Shown: positions 1 through 10,045, numbered from the stretch's first letter. The stretch is 64,000 nt of DNA from Palaemon carinicauda (GCF_036898095.1 NC_090744.1:94739228-94803227); one strand, 5' to 3'. The notes: generated by a model from the sequence alone, not told the origin. Translations and numbers: made by a program.

Positions 1-1053
1 AATCTGGACTATATAATGCGACCATTCCTAACAAATGCACCAATGAGATCCAAGGATTGGCAGAGTCTCGTGGGCCACCTGGTCGCGCTGGAGAAGCTAG
101 TTCCTCAGGGGAGGCTCAAGCTGAGGCCAGTCCAGTGGAATCTGAAGGACCTCTGGTCACCGGGAGACCCGCCTCAGGCCTTAGTCATGATGACTCCAGC
201 CACCGGAAACATGCTCCTCTGGTGGTCTGACAGGGCGAACACCCTACGGGGGGTGCCGTTCGCGTCCGCTCCTCTGGAGTTGTTGCTCTTCACGGACGCG
301 TAGAGACAGCAGAGGGAAAGTGGTCCCCGGAGGAGAAGCTCCTCCACATAAACTTGCTCGAGCTGCTTGCGGTTCAAAGGGCCCTCACAGTATTCGCCCA
401 TCGACTACAGGGAATCACAATAGCCCTCGTGCGACAACGCCACCGTGGTGGCCTACATAAAGAAACGAGGAGGATTGAGGTCAAGGGAGCTGTGTGATCT
501 CACGGCTCGGATCCTGGAATGGGCCGAGAGGAAACACATCATTCTCACAGCCAGGTTTATTCCGGGGAAGAGAAACGTTCTAGCCGACGGCCTCAGCAGA
601 GCAGGGCAAGTAGTGAGGTCTGAGTGGTCCCTACACCCACAAGTGGCCCAGAAGGTCCTACAGTTGTGGGGCTCACTGGTGATAGACCTGTTCGCCACAA
701 GGCTCAACACGCAGCTCCCCGTGTTCTGTTCTCCTCTGCCAGACCCGGCAGCAGCGTTCGAGGACGCCTTCCAGCACTTGTGGGACGGACTTAACGCGTA
801 TGCCTTTCCCCCCTTCAGGATTCTCAGGCAGGTGCTCTACAGACTCAGACAATCAAGGGCTACAATGATGACTTTGGTAGCGCCCTGGTGGCCGGAGAGG
901 GAGTGGTTAGCGGATCTACAGGATCTGGCCACCCTTCCTCCGTGCCCCCTACCAATAAGGGAAGATCTGCTGCACCAGCCCCACTTTCGAAGGCTTCACG
1001 AAAACCCTCTGTGCTTTCAGCTATACGCGTGGAGGTTATCGAGCATCTATTAA
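1..1053 (+). pseudogene. alpha1 pol fragment: RT thumb, RNase H and methyltransferase-like domain
   Basis: This is the 3' part of a DIRS pol gene, whose product would copy element RNA and degrade the template. The protein at 16-303 matches the RT-to-RNase H linker of alpha2 and ends at the first RNase H acidic motif (LLLFTDA), where a TAG at 301-303 interrupts it. Frame is lost until about 445, after which 445-1053 is open: it carries the RNase H terminal motif (ADGLSR) and the DIRS methyltransferase-like block (DLFATR, YAFPPF, LVAPWWP), ending at RLSSIY. The catalytic RT palm lies off the left edge. Identification by family comparison is secure; the gene is clearly non-functional. Confidence 0.85.
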
Positions 1054-2071
1054 GGAAAGAAGGATACTCGGAGAAGACAGCTTCGAGGATGTCAGGGTAT
1101 TTTCGGAAGTCCTCGATCATGGTTTACCAGGCCAAGTGGGCCACGTTTGTAAAGTAGTGTGCCACACAGAATCTGAGGCCTCTGGATGCATCAGTCCACA
1201 AGATTGCAGACTTCCTGGTCCACCTGAGGGACGATCTGGGGGTCTCCATTCCAGCCATCAAGGGGGTCCCAGCAGCCCTGGGGCAGGTATTTCAACTCAG
1301 AGGCATCGACCTGGGAGCCTCTCGCCAGATTTCCATAATCATCAGAAGTTTCGAGCAATCTTGTTCCCCCGCACCTCTCGGGTCCCGCCGTGGGACGTGG
1401 CCAAGGTTCTCAAGATTTTGACAAGGCCTCCCTTCGAACCCCTTAAGGATATCCTAGATAAAGACCTCACCCTCAAGACAGTGTTCTTGCTAGCTCTGGC
1501 ATCAGCCAAGCGCGTGAGTGAGCTCCATGGCTTGTCATTCGAGGTCTCACACGAAAGGATGGAAGGACCTGTCCTTTAAGTTTCTGCCTGAATTTGTGGC
1601 CAAAACACAGAACCAAGCCATTGCAGACCCAAGGTTTGAGGGGTTCTCGGTCCCGGCGATCCCTCACTCAGACAATCCGGAAGACTTGCTCCTGTGCCCA
1701 GTGAGAAAAGTCAGGAAATACCTTAGCAGGACAGCCAGACTCCGACCGAACATCAAAAGTCTGTTTGTCTCCTCAGGCCCAGTAAAGAAGGCAGTGTCAA
1801 AGAACACGATCTCCTTCTGGCTTCGGCAAGTCATCAAGAGAGCTTACGCCAGTGAGGGGTCTGCAGTCCCGGGTACCCCGTGCCCCATGATATTAGGGGT
1901 CTTAGCACTTCTTTGGCATTTGACAGCAACATGGCAGTAGGCCAAATCATGCGAGCAGGCACATGGTCCAGGCAGTACACCTTTACGGCCCTCTACCTGA
2001 AAGACTGTACGAGGAAGTCCCTGAACGTCCTCTCCATTGGACCAGTGATTTCCGTCCTGCAACAAGTTTAG
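888..2071 (+). pseudogene. alpha1 tyrosine recombinase (YR), broken
   Basis: DIRS elements carry a tyrosine recombinase in place of a DDE integrase; it would insert the circular DNA copy. The gene overlaps the end of pol in another frame, as in the other elements here. The N-terminal part (888-1157) stops at a TAG where relatives have Trp after the AKW motif. Later pieces, in more than one frame, include the box-1 arginine (SAKRVSELHGLS, about 1500-1540), a conserved LLLCPVR segment near 1690, and a C-terminal HDIRGL motif followed by FTALYLKD containing the catalytic tyrosine. At least two frameshifts and one nonsense codon are visible. Confidence 0.85.
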
Positions 2072-2387
2072 GGCTAAAGCCCCGGGTAGCCCAAGGGAAG
2101 TAATTGCAAGCGACACAAGTTTCCTCCTTACTCCCCTTTCCTTGCTACCCTTTTTCCCTTTCCTTCCCTCCTCCCATGTGAGAGATGGATGTTGTGGAAG
2201 CCCATGTCCAGATTATGCATAAAGGTGAGTTATACAAACAGGTAGACTTTTGCGTGCTTCCCCTGACTCTCCTACCCTGTTCTTTGTGTCGTCTGGACCT
2301 AGCTTCCTATCTAGGTCCCGTGTCCTGGGATGGTAGTGGTGGGTCTTGCGGCCTGTAAGGCCACCCCCGCCTCCTAAAGTGTAAGTC

Positions 2388-2459
2388 TCCTAAGAAAGTA
2401 GTTCGAGGTAAGTACTCTGTGTTGGAACAAATCACAAATTTTAAGTAATTTGTATTTTT
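2388..2459 (+). repeat. Left half of the alpha1 internal complementary region
   Basis: The segment runs from CTCCTAAGAAAG to the T-tract at 2455-2459. It is the complement of the expected left terminus (as seen at alpha2 29181-29223) joined to the start of the complement of the right terminus. The continuation (CCTAACAG...) is at 8961 onward, after element C. The 2072-2387 stretch before it is 3' non-coding element DNA with a C-rich start and no gene visible. Confidence 0.8.
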
Positions 2460-2628
2460 AAATATTTAACTTAGCCGGTGAATATATAGCTGCAACTCTG
2501 TTGCTCGACAGACAAACTGTACAGAAAAAACTCGCCAGCGATCGCTATACAGGTTGCGGGTGTGCCCAACAGCGCCATCTGTCGGCCAGATACCAAGCTC
2601 TATGTAAACAAAGACTCAATTTTCTCTC
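2460..2628 (+). repeat. Left inverted terminal repeat of C
   Basis: This is the reverse complement of 8762-8954 with few differences; it contains CCAGCGATCGCTATACAGG and GGCGCTGTTG-type blocks on the opposite strand. The right copy has an additional outer stretch rich in A and T. Confidence 0.9.
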
Positions 2629-3861
2629 TGTCGACGTGTCGACAAGACGTACTTTACTCGCTGTTGAAACCTGGAGTTTTTCCCATCATCTTTGATGAAG
2701 TACAGTACTATATTCTGGTTTGAGCTTTCGCAGTGCAGGTGTTTTATCTTCATCTTAAATCTTGAACTCGTTTTGGATAGATTTAATTATGGTGACAAAG
2801 AGAGTATGGACTTTCTTTCACTTTTAAATGGCCGACCCTTCCCTTAGACGGAAGTGTGTTTAGGCTTTTAGTAATTATCTTATCACGTTATAAATTAATT
2901 ATAGATTTTCCTCTATATATTTTATATCTCTCCGCCTTTATTAGGCCTCTTCGATTAACTTTCCATTTATTATAAACATATAAAAATAAATTTTAATGTT
3001 TTGTTTATATGCAACCTTTCCTGAGAGTAGGCGGTCCTAACTTGGAAACCGAAGTTAAACAACGTTGAGCCCTTTGCAATCGTAAATAGCTTTTAAAGAG
3101 CTAATGATTTAAAACCTTTTAAATGAATATTTTTAATAAATATTTTATGAAAGAATTTCTTTGAATAGTCTTCGTACTGTTTTCAAAGATGAACTAACGT
3201 TTAGTTTATTTATACTACGCAGTTTGCGCTCTATCGTTACGATAGAGAGAGAGAGTATCACGGTTTCACTTTGCAGAGAGAGTAAATCGATTCTGACGTT
3301 TTGTTCATTATTCTTTCAAAGCTTAAATGTTTTAAATTCTTTTTTAAAGGAACTTTTTAATTGAAAAACCTTTCAGTTTTTTCCTTGGTCAAATAACATG
3401 TTTTTTTGACGAAATGTAATTGGGCTCTTCTCTTAGGTGCGAAATCAAGTTAGAAAGAGAGAGAGAGATAGAGACGGAGGGAGAGAGAGGAGAGAAAACG
3501 TTCCGTTCAAGCGGGTAACGTTGTTCTCGAGTTACTCTCGTCCCTAGTCTCTGTACGGGGAGAAAGGATAAAACGTTTTTAGTTTTTTTTATTCTCGTCC
3601 CCAGGCTATGTGCGGTGAGAGATTGAAAACGTAGTTTATATTAACTAGTGTTTAGTCTCTTCCCCAGCCACTGAATTTTTTATCTTAAAATATGTTTTCT
3701 GTTTTTTGCTGGTATTAATGAGCTTGCATTATACGACTGATTTCGCAATTACTACCTTTTGATGAAGGGTAGAATTGCGTGCTTCAGGTAGAAATCAGTA
3801 AAAGTCTCGATTTCAGTGAAATAAGTGCAAAACAGAAAATCGAAGTGATAAAGTGATATTA
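2629..3861 (+). other. AT-rich leader of C with truncated gag start and GA-rich tract
   Basis: An ATG at 2828 begins an 11-codon frame (MADPSLRRKCV, then TAG) aligned with the start of gag in E, but the Cys cluster that should follow is absent. About 1 kb of AT-rich DNA with a GA-rich tract (3451-3499) follows before gag-like sequence resumes. A related leader occurs in D at about 10190-11195, so it is a family feature and not damage private to C. Position 3048-3072 resembles part of 5S rRNA. The stretch could be a non-coding leader or, less likely, an intron; I cannot decide from sequence alone. Confidence 0.6.
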
Positions 3862-6088
3862 CGCAAAGTGTTACAGTGTTGCGTCCGAGGGTTCGTCTGT
3901 TCGTGCCTGTCGTTCACCTAGTCCGGGACCTCTTGCAAGCTCCCAAACAGGGGAGAAGTAATGTTGAACGACTTATGGGTTCGAGAGGCCTTGATCAACG
4001 AACAGACGTTTCCCTCTATGGTATCGGGTGTATCTTACCAAGATCTCCCCTACCATAAGACGAGAGAGACGTTTTTTCTCCTCGTCATCCGAAGGCTTTT
4101 CGCATAAGAAACCTGTCACAAGGTTTCGAAGCCCTTAAGCGAAAGTCAGTCCTTTCAGGACAGGTCCAGCGTCCTGGTTACAGCCATTAGGACAGCTCTG
4201 ACCCTATGCAGTCATCAGATAACTGCTCGCCGCCTAACAAAAGCGTAACACAGACTCCGAGAGTCTTTTTTGTTGGCAAAGTGTTGCGGTCACAGACGTT
4301 ACCCTCGTCTCTGACCACAACCATTTCCGTTGATCCTTAATGGGTTGTACGGCAAGACATGCAGAATATGCTTGCCTCCCTTATGGAAGACTATTCTGCC
4401 GATTAGTCCGTTGAGTCTAGCCGTTTATCTCATCGATATCCTGGCTTTCAGCCAACCTAACGTTCCTTTGTGCTTCCTGTTCACGTTGGCGTAGCTAAGT
4501 CACGTCAGTCAGGTTGTTTAGAACCACACTCGATGCGGTCTCGTGTGGATTTTCAGCCGCATTTGGACGTTAGGCCACTTGCTGATGCTCCTGTTGACGT
4601 TCAAGACGTTCGCTAACAATCGGAGTTGACTTATTTTGACGCTGTGCGTCAACCTCCGCATTCTAGAGTTGTTTTGACTGCTCAGTCTAGGCAGTCAAAG
4701 CAGTCTCGAGTGGACGCTGTGCGTCCTCACGCACCTGTTGTGGTTGACAGTTCAGTTGTTGACAGTTCACAGACTGTCAAGCAGTTACATGACGTTGCGT
4801 CCTGGTCCACTACTAATGCACCAGTGAGTGTGGACTCTGCTTGTAAAGCATTGCCACCACGGTAGGTCTCTCCCTTGCTTGAGACTCAGCTTTTATCGGA
4901 CAAGGTTCCTGTAGATGAGGAAGTTGCTGTTCCCCCTCCTACTGATATTCCCTTGAGGACTCTGTCAGATGGAGAGGAGCCTAAAGCTGCTTAGCCCTCT
5001 ATGGACTTTAATTAAATCATGATTTTTTTAAGGATCTTTGTCCGGATCTTTTTGTAACTGCTGCTCCTCGTTCGCCTAAACGTCAGAGCTTACACTAGGC
5101 CTAGCTACTTCGAAGCCGTTGTTTATAAGCTAGTGCTCTCTCGCTCTCCTAGAGAGCTTTACGTTTGCTAGGCGACTGGTTTATCACCAGGAGGAGTTTG
5201 GGGGATACAGCCTTTGCTTTCCCTTCTTTTAAACTGGCTTATAGAGCGAGAGTCTGATATGACACGAGAGAAGTTCTTGGCTTGGGAGTTCATGCCTCTG
5301 CCCAGATAGACTTCTCAAATCTCGTAGACTCTCCCTGGCGCCTGGCCAGGAGACGCTCCAAGTTTTTTACAGGTCAACTTCACAGCTGTTTTCGAGCCTT
5401 TGAAGTTTTGCTGTACAATTATGTCATGCATAAACAAGGCTTTCAGGGATGGAAAGCGGTACCGCCTCAGTCGCTAACCCCGTCTGTTGCCGCACCTGCT
5501 CCCGTAGACCCTAAATGGGCTTTGCTGCAAGACATGCAGTCCAAGCTTGCGTCCTTGATAGAGGACTTTTATGCGGAGAAGGTTGCTGCCGAACCTTCTG
5601 GCCAACAACCTTCCAACCGGTCGGTTATGCGTCCTGTTGACGCTGAGGTAACCTTCTCGCGTCTGCCAGTTGAGGTGGTTCCTCCACCGATGCGACCCAG
5701 TGTGGGTTGCCAGCCGCACGTTGACGTTAAGCGACGCTCGGAGGTGGTTGTTGACGTTCAGGACGTTCAACAACCAGCAGAGGTGACTTGTTTTGACGCA
5801 GTGCGTCAACCTCAGCAACCCGGTATGGTGTTGACTGCACAACCCAGACGGTCTAGACAGTCTCGGGTGGACGCTGTGCTTCCTCGCGCACCCATGGTTG
5901 TTGACAGTTCACAGACTGTGCAGCAGTTCCATGATGTTGCGTCCGGCTCCGTCACGCATGCACCAGTGCGACCGGACTCAGCGAGCCAGACGTTGCCCAC
6001 TCCGTTGCCGTTTCATCATCAGTTTTCGGATGAGGAACTATCTGATGAGGACGTTGCTGAACAACAAGACGATCAGCCCCCAGAATAG
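3862..6088 (+). pseudogene. Mosaic, broken gag of element C
   Basis: Pieces of gag related to residues ~150 onward of the E gag are scattered through all frames. A segment beginning SVLRPRVRL... (3876-4058) matches the Pro/Ser-rich middle region. Two copies of a DAVRQP...VVDSSQTV segment occur, at ~4626-4865 and ~5780-6000, separated by a piece (5282-5440) matching the conserved C-terminal domain (DFSNLVDSPWRLA). The second copy runs in an open frame to TAG at 6086-6088 and is then joined directly to late pol sequence, so the gag C-terminus and RT palm are missing. The duplicated order suggests recombination between two elements before or during the deletion. Confidence 0.7.
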
Positions 6089-6114
6089 ATCAAGCCCTGG
6101 TATCCATCCAGAAG

Positions 6115-7323
6115 ATGCTGAAGAAGGAACGCTGCTCAGTCAGGCTGTGGATGAGTCTGGTAGGGACGCTGTCATCCGTGGAACAATTTGTGTCACTAGG
6201 AAGACTACACCTCCGTCCTCTTCAATACCATCTAGCTTTTCACTGGAAAAAGGACAAGACGCTAAAAGCGGTCTCGATCCCGATTTCCGAAAAGATAAAG
6301 TCTTGTCTGACTTGGTGGAAGGACAATATCAACCTAAGAGAGGGTCTTCCCCTGGCTGTTCAGACTCCCAACCACGTTCTCTTCTCGGACGCATCGGACG
6401 TGGGCTGGGGCGCGACACTAGACGGTCGGGAATGCTCAGGACTGTGGAACTCGAGTCAGAGGAGCATGCATATCAACTGCAAGGAGCTGTTGGCAGTACA
6501 TCTGGCCTTGAAAAGCTTCAAGTCTCTCCTTCGAGGCAAAGGGGTGGAAGTAAACTCAGACAACACCACGGCCTTGGCGTACATCTCCAAAGAAGGAGGT
6601 ACCCACTCACTGACGTTGTACGAGATCGCAAGGGACCTGCTCATCTGGTCAAAAGGTCAAGACATCTCCCTAGTAACGAGGTTCATCCTAGGCAACTTGA
6701 ATGTCATAGCAGATTGTCTCAGTCGGAAAGGGCAAGTAATTCCAACAGAATGGACCCTCCACAAGGATGTGTGCAAGAGACTTTGGGCCACTTGGGGCCA
6801 ACCAACCATAGATCTCTTTGCAACCTCGCTGACCAAGAGGCTTCCAATCTATTGCTCCCCAGTCCCGGACCCAGCAGCAATACATATAGATGCCTTCCTC
6901 CTAGATTGGTCACATCTGGATCTCTACGCATTCCCACCGTTCAAGATTGTCTACAAGGTACTGCAGAAGTTCGCCTCTCACGAAGGGACAAGGTTGACGT
7001 TAGTTGCTCCCCTCTGGCCCGCGAGAGAATGTTTCACCGAGGTACTTCGATGGCTAGTAGACGTTCCCAGAAGTCTTCCTCTAAGGGTGGACCTTCTACG
7101 TCAGCCTCACGTAAAGAAGGTACACCAAAGCCTCCTCGCTCTTCGTCTGACTGCCTTCAGACTATCGAAAGACTCTCGAGAGCTAGAGGCTTTTCGAAGG
7201 AGGCAGCCAGTGCGATTGCTAGAGCAAGGAGAGCATCCACCATTAGAGTCTACCAATCAAAGTGGGAAGTCTTCCGAGACTGGTGCAAGTCAGTTTCTGT
7301 ATCCTCGACCAGTACCTCTGTAG
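6115..7323 (+). CDS. RNase H plus methyltransferase-like ORF of element C (RT palm deleted)
   Basis: The 402-residue frame is open. It starts just after the deletion junction in sequence matching the RT thumb, so the ATG is merely the first available. RNase H acidic positions are visible: D92 in LFSDASD, E124 in NCKELLA, D149 in VNSDNTT and D200 in IADCLSR. The DIRS methyltransferase-like block follows (DLFAT at 233-237, YAFPPF at 271-276, LVAPLWP at 296-302), and the tail matches other family members to the end. The 3' part overlaps the YR frame. No RT active site is encoded, so any product would have RNase H and possibly methyltransferase-like activity only. Whether it is expressed is unknown. 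Confidence 0.8.
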   Translation: MLKKERCSVRLWMSLVGTLSSVEQFVSLGRLHLRPLQYHLAFHWKKDKTLKAVSIPISEKIKSCLTWWKDNINLREGLPLAVQTPNHVLFSDASDVGWGATLDGRECSGLWNSSQRSMHINCKELLAVHLALKSFKSLLRGKGVEVNSDNTTALAYISKEGGTHSLTLYEIARDLLIWSKGQDISLVTRFILGNLNVIADCLSRKGQVIPTEWTLHKDVCKRLWATWGQPTIDLFATSLTKRLPIYCSPVPDPAAIHIDAFLLDWSHLDLYAFPPFKIVYKVLQKFASHEGTRLTLVAPLWPARECFTEVLRWLVDVPRSLPLRVDLLRQPHVKKVHQSLLALRLTAFRLSKDSRELEAFRRRQPVRLLEQGEHPPLESTNQSGKSSETGASQFLYPRPVPL

Positions 7324-8222
7324 CTCAAATAGCTGATTTTCTCTTATACCTGAGAAAAGGACGATCCCTTTCAGCTCCCACTATCAAGGGCTACAGAAGC
7401 ATGTTGGCATCGGTCTTCCGGCATAGAGGCTTAGATCTTTCCAACAATAAAGATCTTCAAGACCTCCTTAAGTCTTTTGAGACCACCAAGGAGCGTCGTT
7501 TGGCTACCCCTGGTTGGAATTTAGACGTGGTACTAAGATTCCTCATGTCAGACAGGTTTGAGCCGCTACAATCAGCCTCCCTGAAAGATCTCACTCTAAA
7601 GACTCTTTTCCTGGTATGCTTAGCCTCAGCTAAAAGAGTCAGTGAGATTCATGCCTTCAGCAAGAACATCGGATTTTCGTCAGAAAAAGCCACCTGTTCG
7701 CTACAACTTGGTTTTCTAGCCAAAAATGTGCTGCCTTCTCGGCCTTGGCCTAAATCTTTCGATATTCCCAGCTTATCGGAGATTGTAGGCAATGAACTAG
7801 AAAGAGTCTTATGCCCTGTGAGAGCTCTTAAGTTCTATTTAAAGCGTACCAAACCTTTACGAGGCCAATCTGAAGCTTTATGGTGTTCAGTTAAGAAACC
7901 ATCTTTGCCTATGTCAAAGAATGCTTTATCATACTTTATCAGACTGTTAATACGAGAAGCTCATTCACATCTGAGTGAGGAAGACCGAGCCTTGCTTAAG
8001 GTGAAGACGCACGAAGTTAGAGCTGTTGCAACTTCCGTGGCCTTTAAGCAAAATAGATCTCTGCGAAGTATAATGGACGCAACCTATTGGAGAAGCAAGT
8101 CAGTGTTCGCGTCTTTTTATCTAAAGGATGTCCAGTCTCTTTACGAGGACTGCTACACACCGGGACCATTCGTAGCAGCGAGTGCAGTAGTGGGTGAGGG
8201 CTCAACCACTACAATTCCCTAA
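7029..8222 (+). CDS. Tyrosine recombinase (YR) of element C, frame intact
   Basis: The frame encodes 397 residues from this ATG; it is open far upstream (from 5898) over the pol gene, so the true start is uncertain, with a second Met 7 codons on. The recombinase would join circular element DNA to a target using an active-site tyrosine. The catalytic set is complete: R203 (ASAKRVSEIHA), H328 and R331 (THEVRAV), and Y364 (ASFYLKD). The N-terminal SAM-like region holds RVYQSKWEVF and the conserved PTIKGYRSML segment. Length and order match the open B recombinase (52053-53240). No stop or frameshift is seen, which is unusual given the state of the rest of C. Confidence 0.85.
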   Translation: MFHRGTSMASRRSQKSSSKGGPSTSASRKEGTPKPPRSSSDCLQTIERLSRARGFSKEAASAIARARRASTIRVYQSKWEVFRDWCKSVSVSSTSTSVAQIADFLLYLRKGRSLSAPTIKGYRSMLASVFRHRGLDLSNNKDLQDLLKSFETTKERRLATPGWNLDVVLRFLMSDRFEPLQSASLKDLTLKTLFLVCLASAKRVSEIHAFSKNIGFSSEKATCSLQLGFLAKNVLPSRPWPKSFDIPSLSEIVGNELERVLCPVRALKFYLKRTKPLRGQSEALWCSVKKPSLPMSKNALSYFIRLLIREAHSHLSEEDRALLKVKTHEVRAVATSVAFKQNRSLRSIMDATYWRSKSVFASFYLKDVQSLYEDCYTPGPFVAASAVVGEGSTTTIP

Positions 8223-8625
8223 TTCCATATCCTTTTAATCTTTCTCTTGAAATGTTTTTTAATGTTGTTTTTATGGGTTGTCCGGAAGGCTAAGAAGCCT
8301 TTCGCATCCTGGTTGATTTGGCGGGTGGTCAAAGTCATTTCTTGAGAGTGCCTAGATTAGGGGTTTGATGAGGTCCTGTTGTATGGGTTGCAACCCTTGA
8401 TACTTCAGCTCCTAGGGGTCGATCAGCATCCTAAGAGGATCGCGAGGCTCCATAAGGAAGACGTACTTATAAGGCAGAGTAATCGTTCAAGTCGACTTCC
8501 TTACCAGGTACCTATTTATTTTGTTTTTGTTATTTTGATAACTTCTAAAATGAAATAAAAACTCTTAGCTCATAAAATGTAAACATATATTACTGGTCTC
8601 TACCCACCATCCTGGGTGTGAATCA
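8223..8625 (+). other. 3' non-coding region of element C
   Basis: The region between the YR stop and the ICR has no open frame of note. It matches the corresponding parts of D (15850-16235) and of E (56415-56816 on the other strand), including a GACTTCCTTACCAGGTAC-type segment shared by all three. Confidence 0.7.
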
Positions 8626-8715
8626 GCTATATATTCACCGGCTAAGTTAAATATTTAAAAATGATATTTTAATTATAAAATAAATTTTTGAATATACTTA
8701 CCCGGTGAATATATA
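8626..8715 (+). repeat. Internal complementary region of C
   Basis: The first half is the reverse complement of the C left end (GGCTAAGTTAAATATTT...), the second half is the reverse complement of the right end (…AATTATAAAATAAATTT), joined through AAAAAT. This is the layout expected if it templates joining of the two ends into a circle in the DIRS replication model. Confidence 0.85.
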
Positions 8716-8761
8716 AATTTAATGACCCTCCCTTCCTCCCCAATAGAGACGCAGTGGGACG

Positions 8762-8954
8762 AGGAGAAAATTGAGTCTTTGTTTACATAGAGCTTGGTAT
8801 CTGGCCGACAGATGGCGCTGTTGGGCACACCCGCAACCTGTATAGCGATCGCTGGCGAGTTTTTTCTGTACAGTTTGTCTGTCGAGCAACAGAGTTGCAG
8901 CTATATATTCACCGGGTAAGTATATTCAAAAATTTATTTTATAATTAAAATATC
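8762..8954 (+). repeat. Right inverted terminal repeat of C
   Basis: Reverse complement of 2460-2628. It includes ACAGATGGCGCTG and CGATCGCTGGCG blocks and ends in the A/T-rich outer tip before the ATTTTT core. Confidence 0.9.
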
Positions 8955-8960
8955 ATTTTT

Positions 8961-9258
8961 CCTAACAGTACTTACCTTGAACTACTTTCGGGTTGTTGCC
9001 CACCCATCCTGCCCCGGGTGCTTTACAGGAGTTTGAAGTAAAACACATATGCTTACCGACGACAAAGACCTAGCAGCACACCATCGCGCGCTGACCCCGG
9101 GTCGCCTCAGGGCACGTATCCATCCGCCACGGTGGGACCCGACAAGGGGGAACTGCGCAAAATTCTTGGTCGGTTAGGGAGGAGATCCCAGATACTCCTA
9201 AGAAAGTAGTTCGAGGCAAGTATTGTTAGGAAAAATACAAATTACTTGAAATTTGTGA
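8961..9258 (+). repeat. Right half of alpha1 ICR and right inverted terminal repeat
   Basis: The sequence resumes the alpha1 ICR at CCTAACAGTACTTACC and then enters a right ITR containing GACCCCGGGTCGCC, ending with a GTTAGGAAAAATACAAAT stretch and TTTGTGAT. It is the diverged counterpart of alpha2 35401-35711. No coding potential is seen. Confidence 0.8.
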
Positions 9259-9359
9259 TATTCTGAGAGCTCCATTTCACTTTTAAGCTGGCGCTGAAGA
9301 AGATTCCTGCGACCTACAGGCCCAGTTCTTCACGCCCTGCCTCTTAATCACATAGAAAA

Positions 9360-9872
9360 GGCATGGTAGTAGGTTGGCCAGGGCACCAGCCATCCATTGA
9401 GATGCTACTGATAGAGAGTTATAGGATCCTTTGATTAGTCAGGTGGTTCTACATTGGATCCCTCTCTGATTACAGCTCATTTTTCCTTTGTACACATACA
9501 CTGAATAGACTGGCCTATTCTTTCCTCATCCTCCTCTGTCCTTATACATCTGACAACACTGAGATTACCAACCAATTCTTTGTCACTCAATGGGTTAACT
9601 ACTGAACTGTAATTGTTCAGTGGCTACTTTCCTCTTGGTAAGGGTAGAAGAGACTCTAGCTTTGGTAAGTAGCCTTCTAGCAGAAGGACACTCCAAAATC
9701 AAACCATTGTTTTTTAGTCTTGGGTAGTGCTATAGCCTCTGTACGATGGTCTTCTACTGTCTTTGGGTAGAGCTCTCTTGCTTGAGGGAACACTCAGGCA
9801 CACTACAGTATTCTATCTTATTTCTTTTCCTCTGTTTTTTTTAAAGTTTTATAGTTTATGTATGAAATATTT
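9360..9872 (+). repeat. Decapod interspersed repeat R, copy 1, left part
   Basis: Non-coding repeat matching R copy 2 (18545-19200, reversed) over its length: a GGTTGGCCAGGGCACCAG segment, a TTAACTACTG...TTGTTCAGTGG segment, and TCTTCTACTGTCTT...CTTGCTTGAGG. It is split at 9873 by element D and resumes at 16566. I believe this family is common in decapod genomes, but that is from general familiarity and not shown here. The stretch 9259-9359 has no assigned feature. Confidence 0.75.
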
Positions 9873-9878
9873 ATTTTT

Positions 9879-10045
9879 CAATATTAAACTTACCCGATAA
9901 TCATGTAGCTGTCAACTCCGTTGCCCGACAGAATTCTACGGGAGGGATACGCCAGCTATCACTATACTAGAAGGGGGTGTACTCACAAGCGCCACCTGTG
10001 GCCAGGTACTACAGTACTTGTTGTTGACGCCACCTCACTTTTTCC
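9879..10045 (+). repeat. Left inverted terminal repeat of D
   Basis: Reverse complement of 16371-16564 for most of its length, including TACCCGATAATCATG and GCGCCACCTGTGGCC, ending near CCTCACTTTTTCCTC. Confidence 0.9.

Larger units (their letters stand above)
2454..8960 (+). mobile_element. DIRS1-like element C (gamma family), internally deleted, nested in alpha1
   Basis: The element is about 6.5 kb with ITRs at ~2460-2628 and ~8762-8954 and an ICR at 8626-8715. Both junctions carry ATTTTT (2454-2459 and 8955-8960). Internally it has a long AT-rich leader, a mosaic and broken gag, no RT palm domain, an open RNase H-methyltransferase frame, and an open YR. It shares leader and gag arrangement with D (9873-16569), while E (56085-62614) shows what a fuller family member looks like. 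C cannot encode its own reverse transcriptase. Confidence 0.9.
1..9258 (+). mobile_element. DIRS1-like element alpha1, left-truncated by the window and interrupted by element C
   Basis: The visible part begins inside the reverse-transcriptase/RNase H gene, runs through the methyltransferase-like domain and tyrosine recombinase, and ends with an ICR and right ITR. Element C (2454-8960) sits inside the ICR, so the last ~300 bp of alpha1 lie at 8961-9258. The terminal and ICR sequences match those of alpha2 (29179-35711), which places both in one family. The right end reads TTTGTGAT at 9251-9258 and is followed by unrelated repeat DNA. The left half is outside the window. All its genes are broken, so this copy is dead. 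Confidence 0.85.

Noticed and set aside
7029..8222. Phage or bacterial integrase contamination
   Set aside because: The recombinase sits in a DIRS context with RNase H, methyltransferase-like block, ITRs and ICR, nested in eukaryotic repeats, so it is a retroelement YR.
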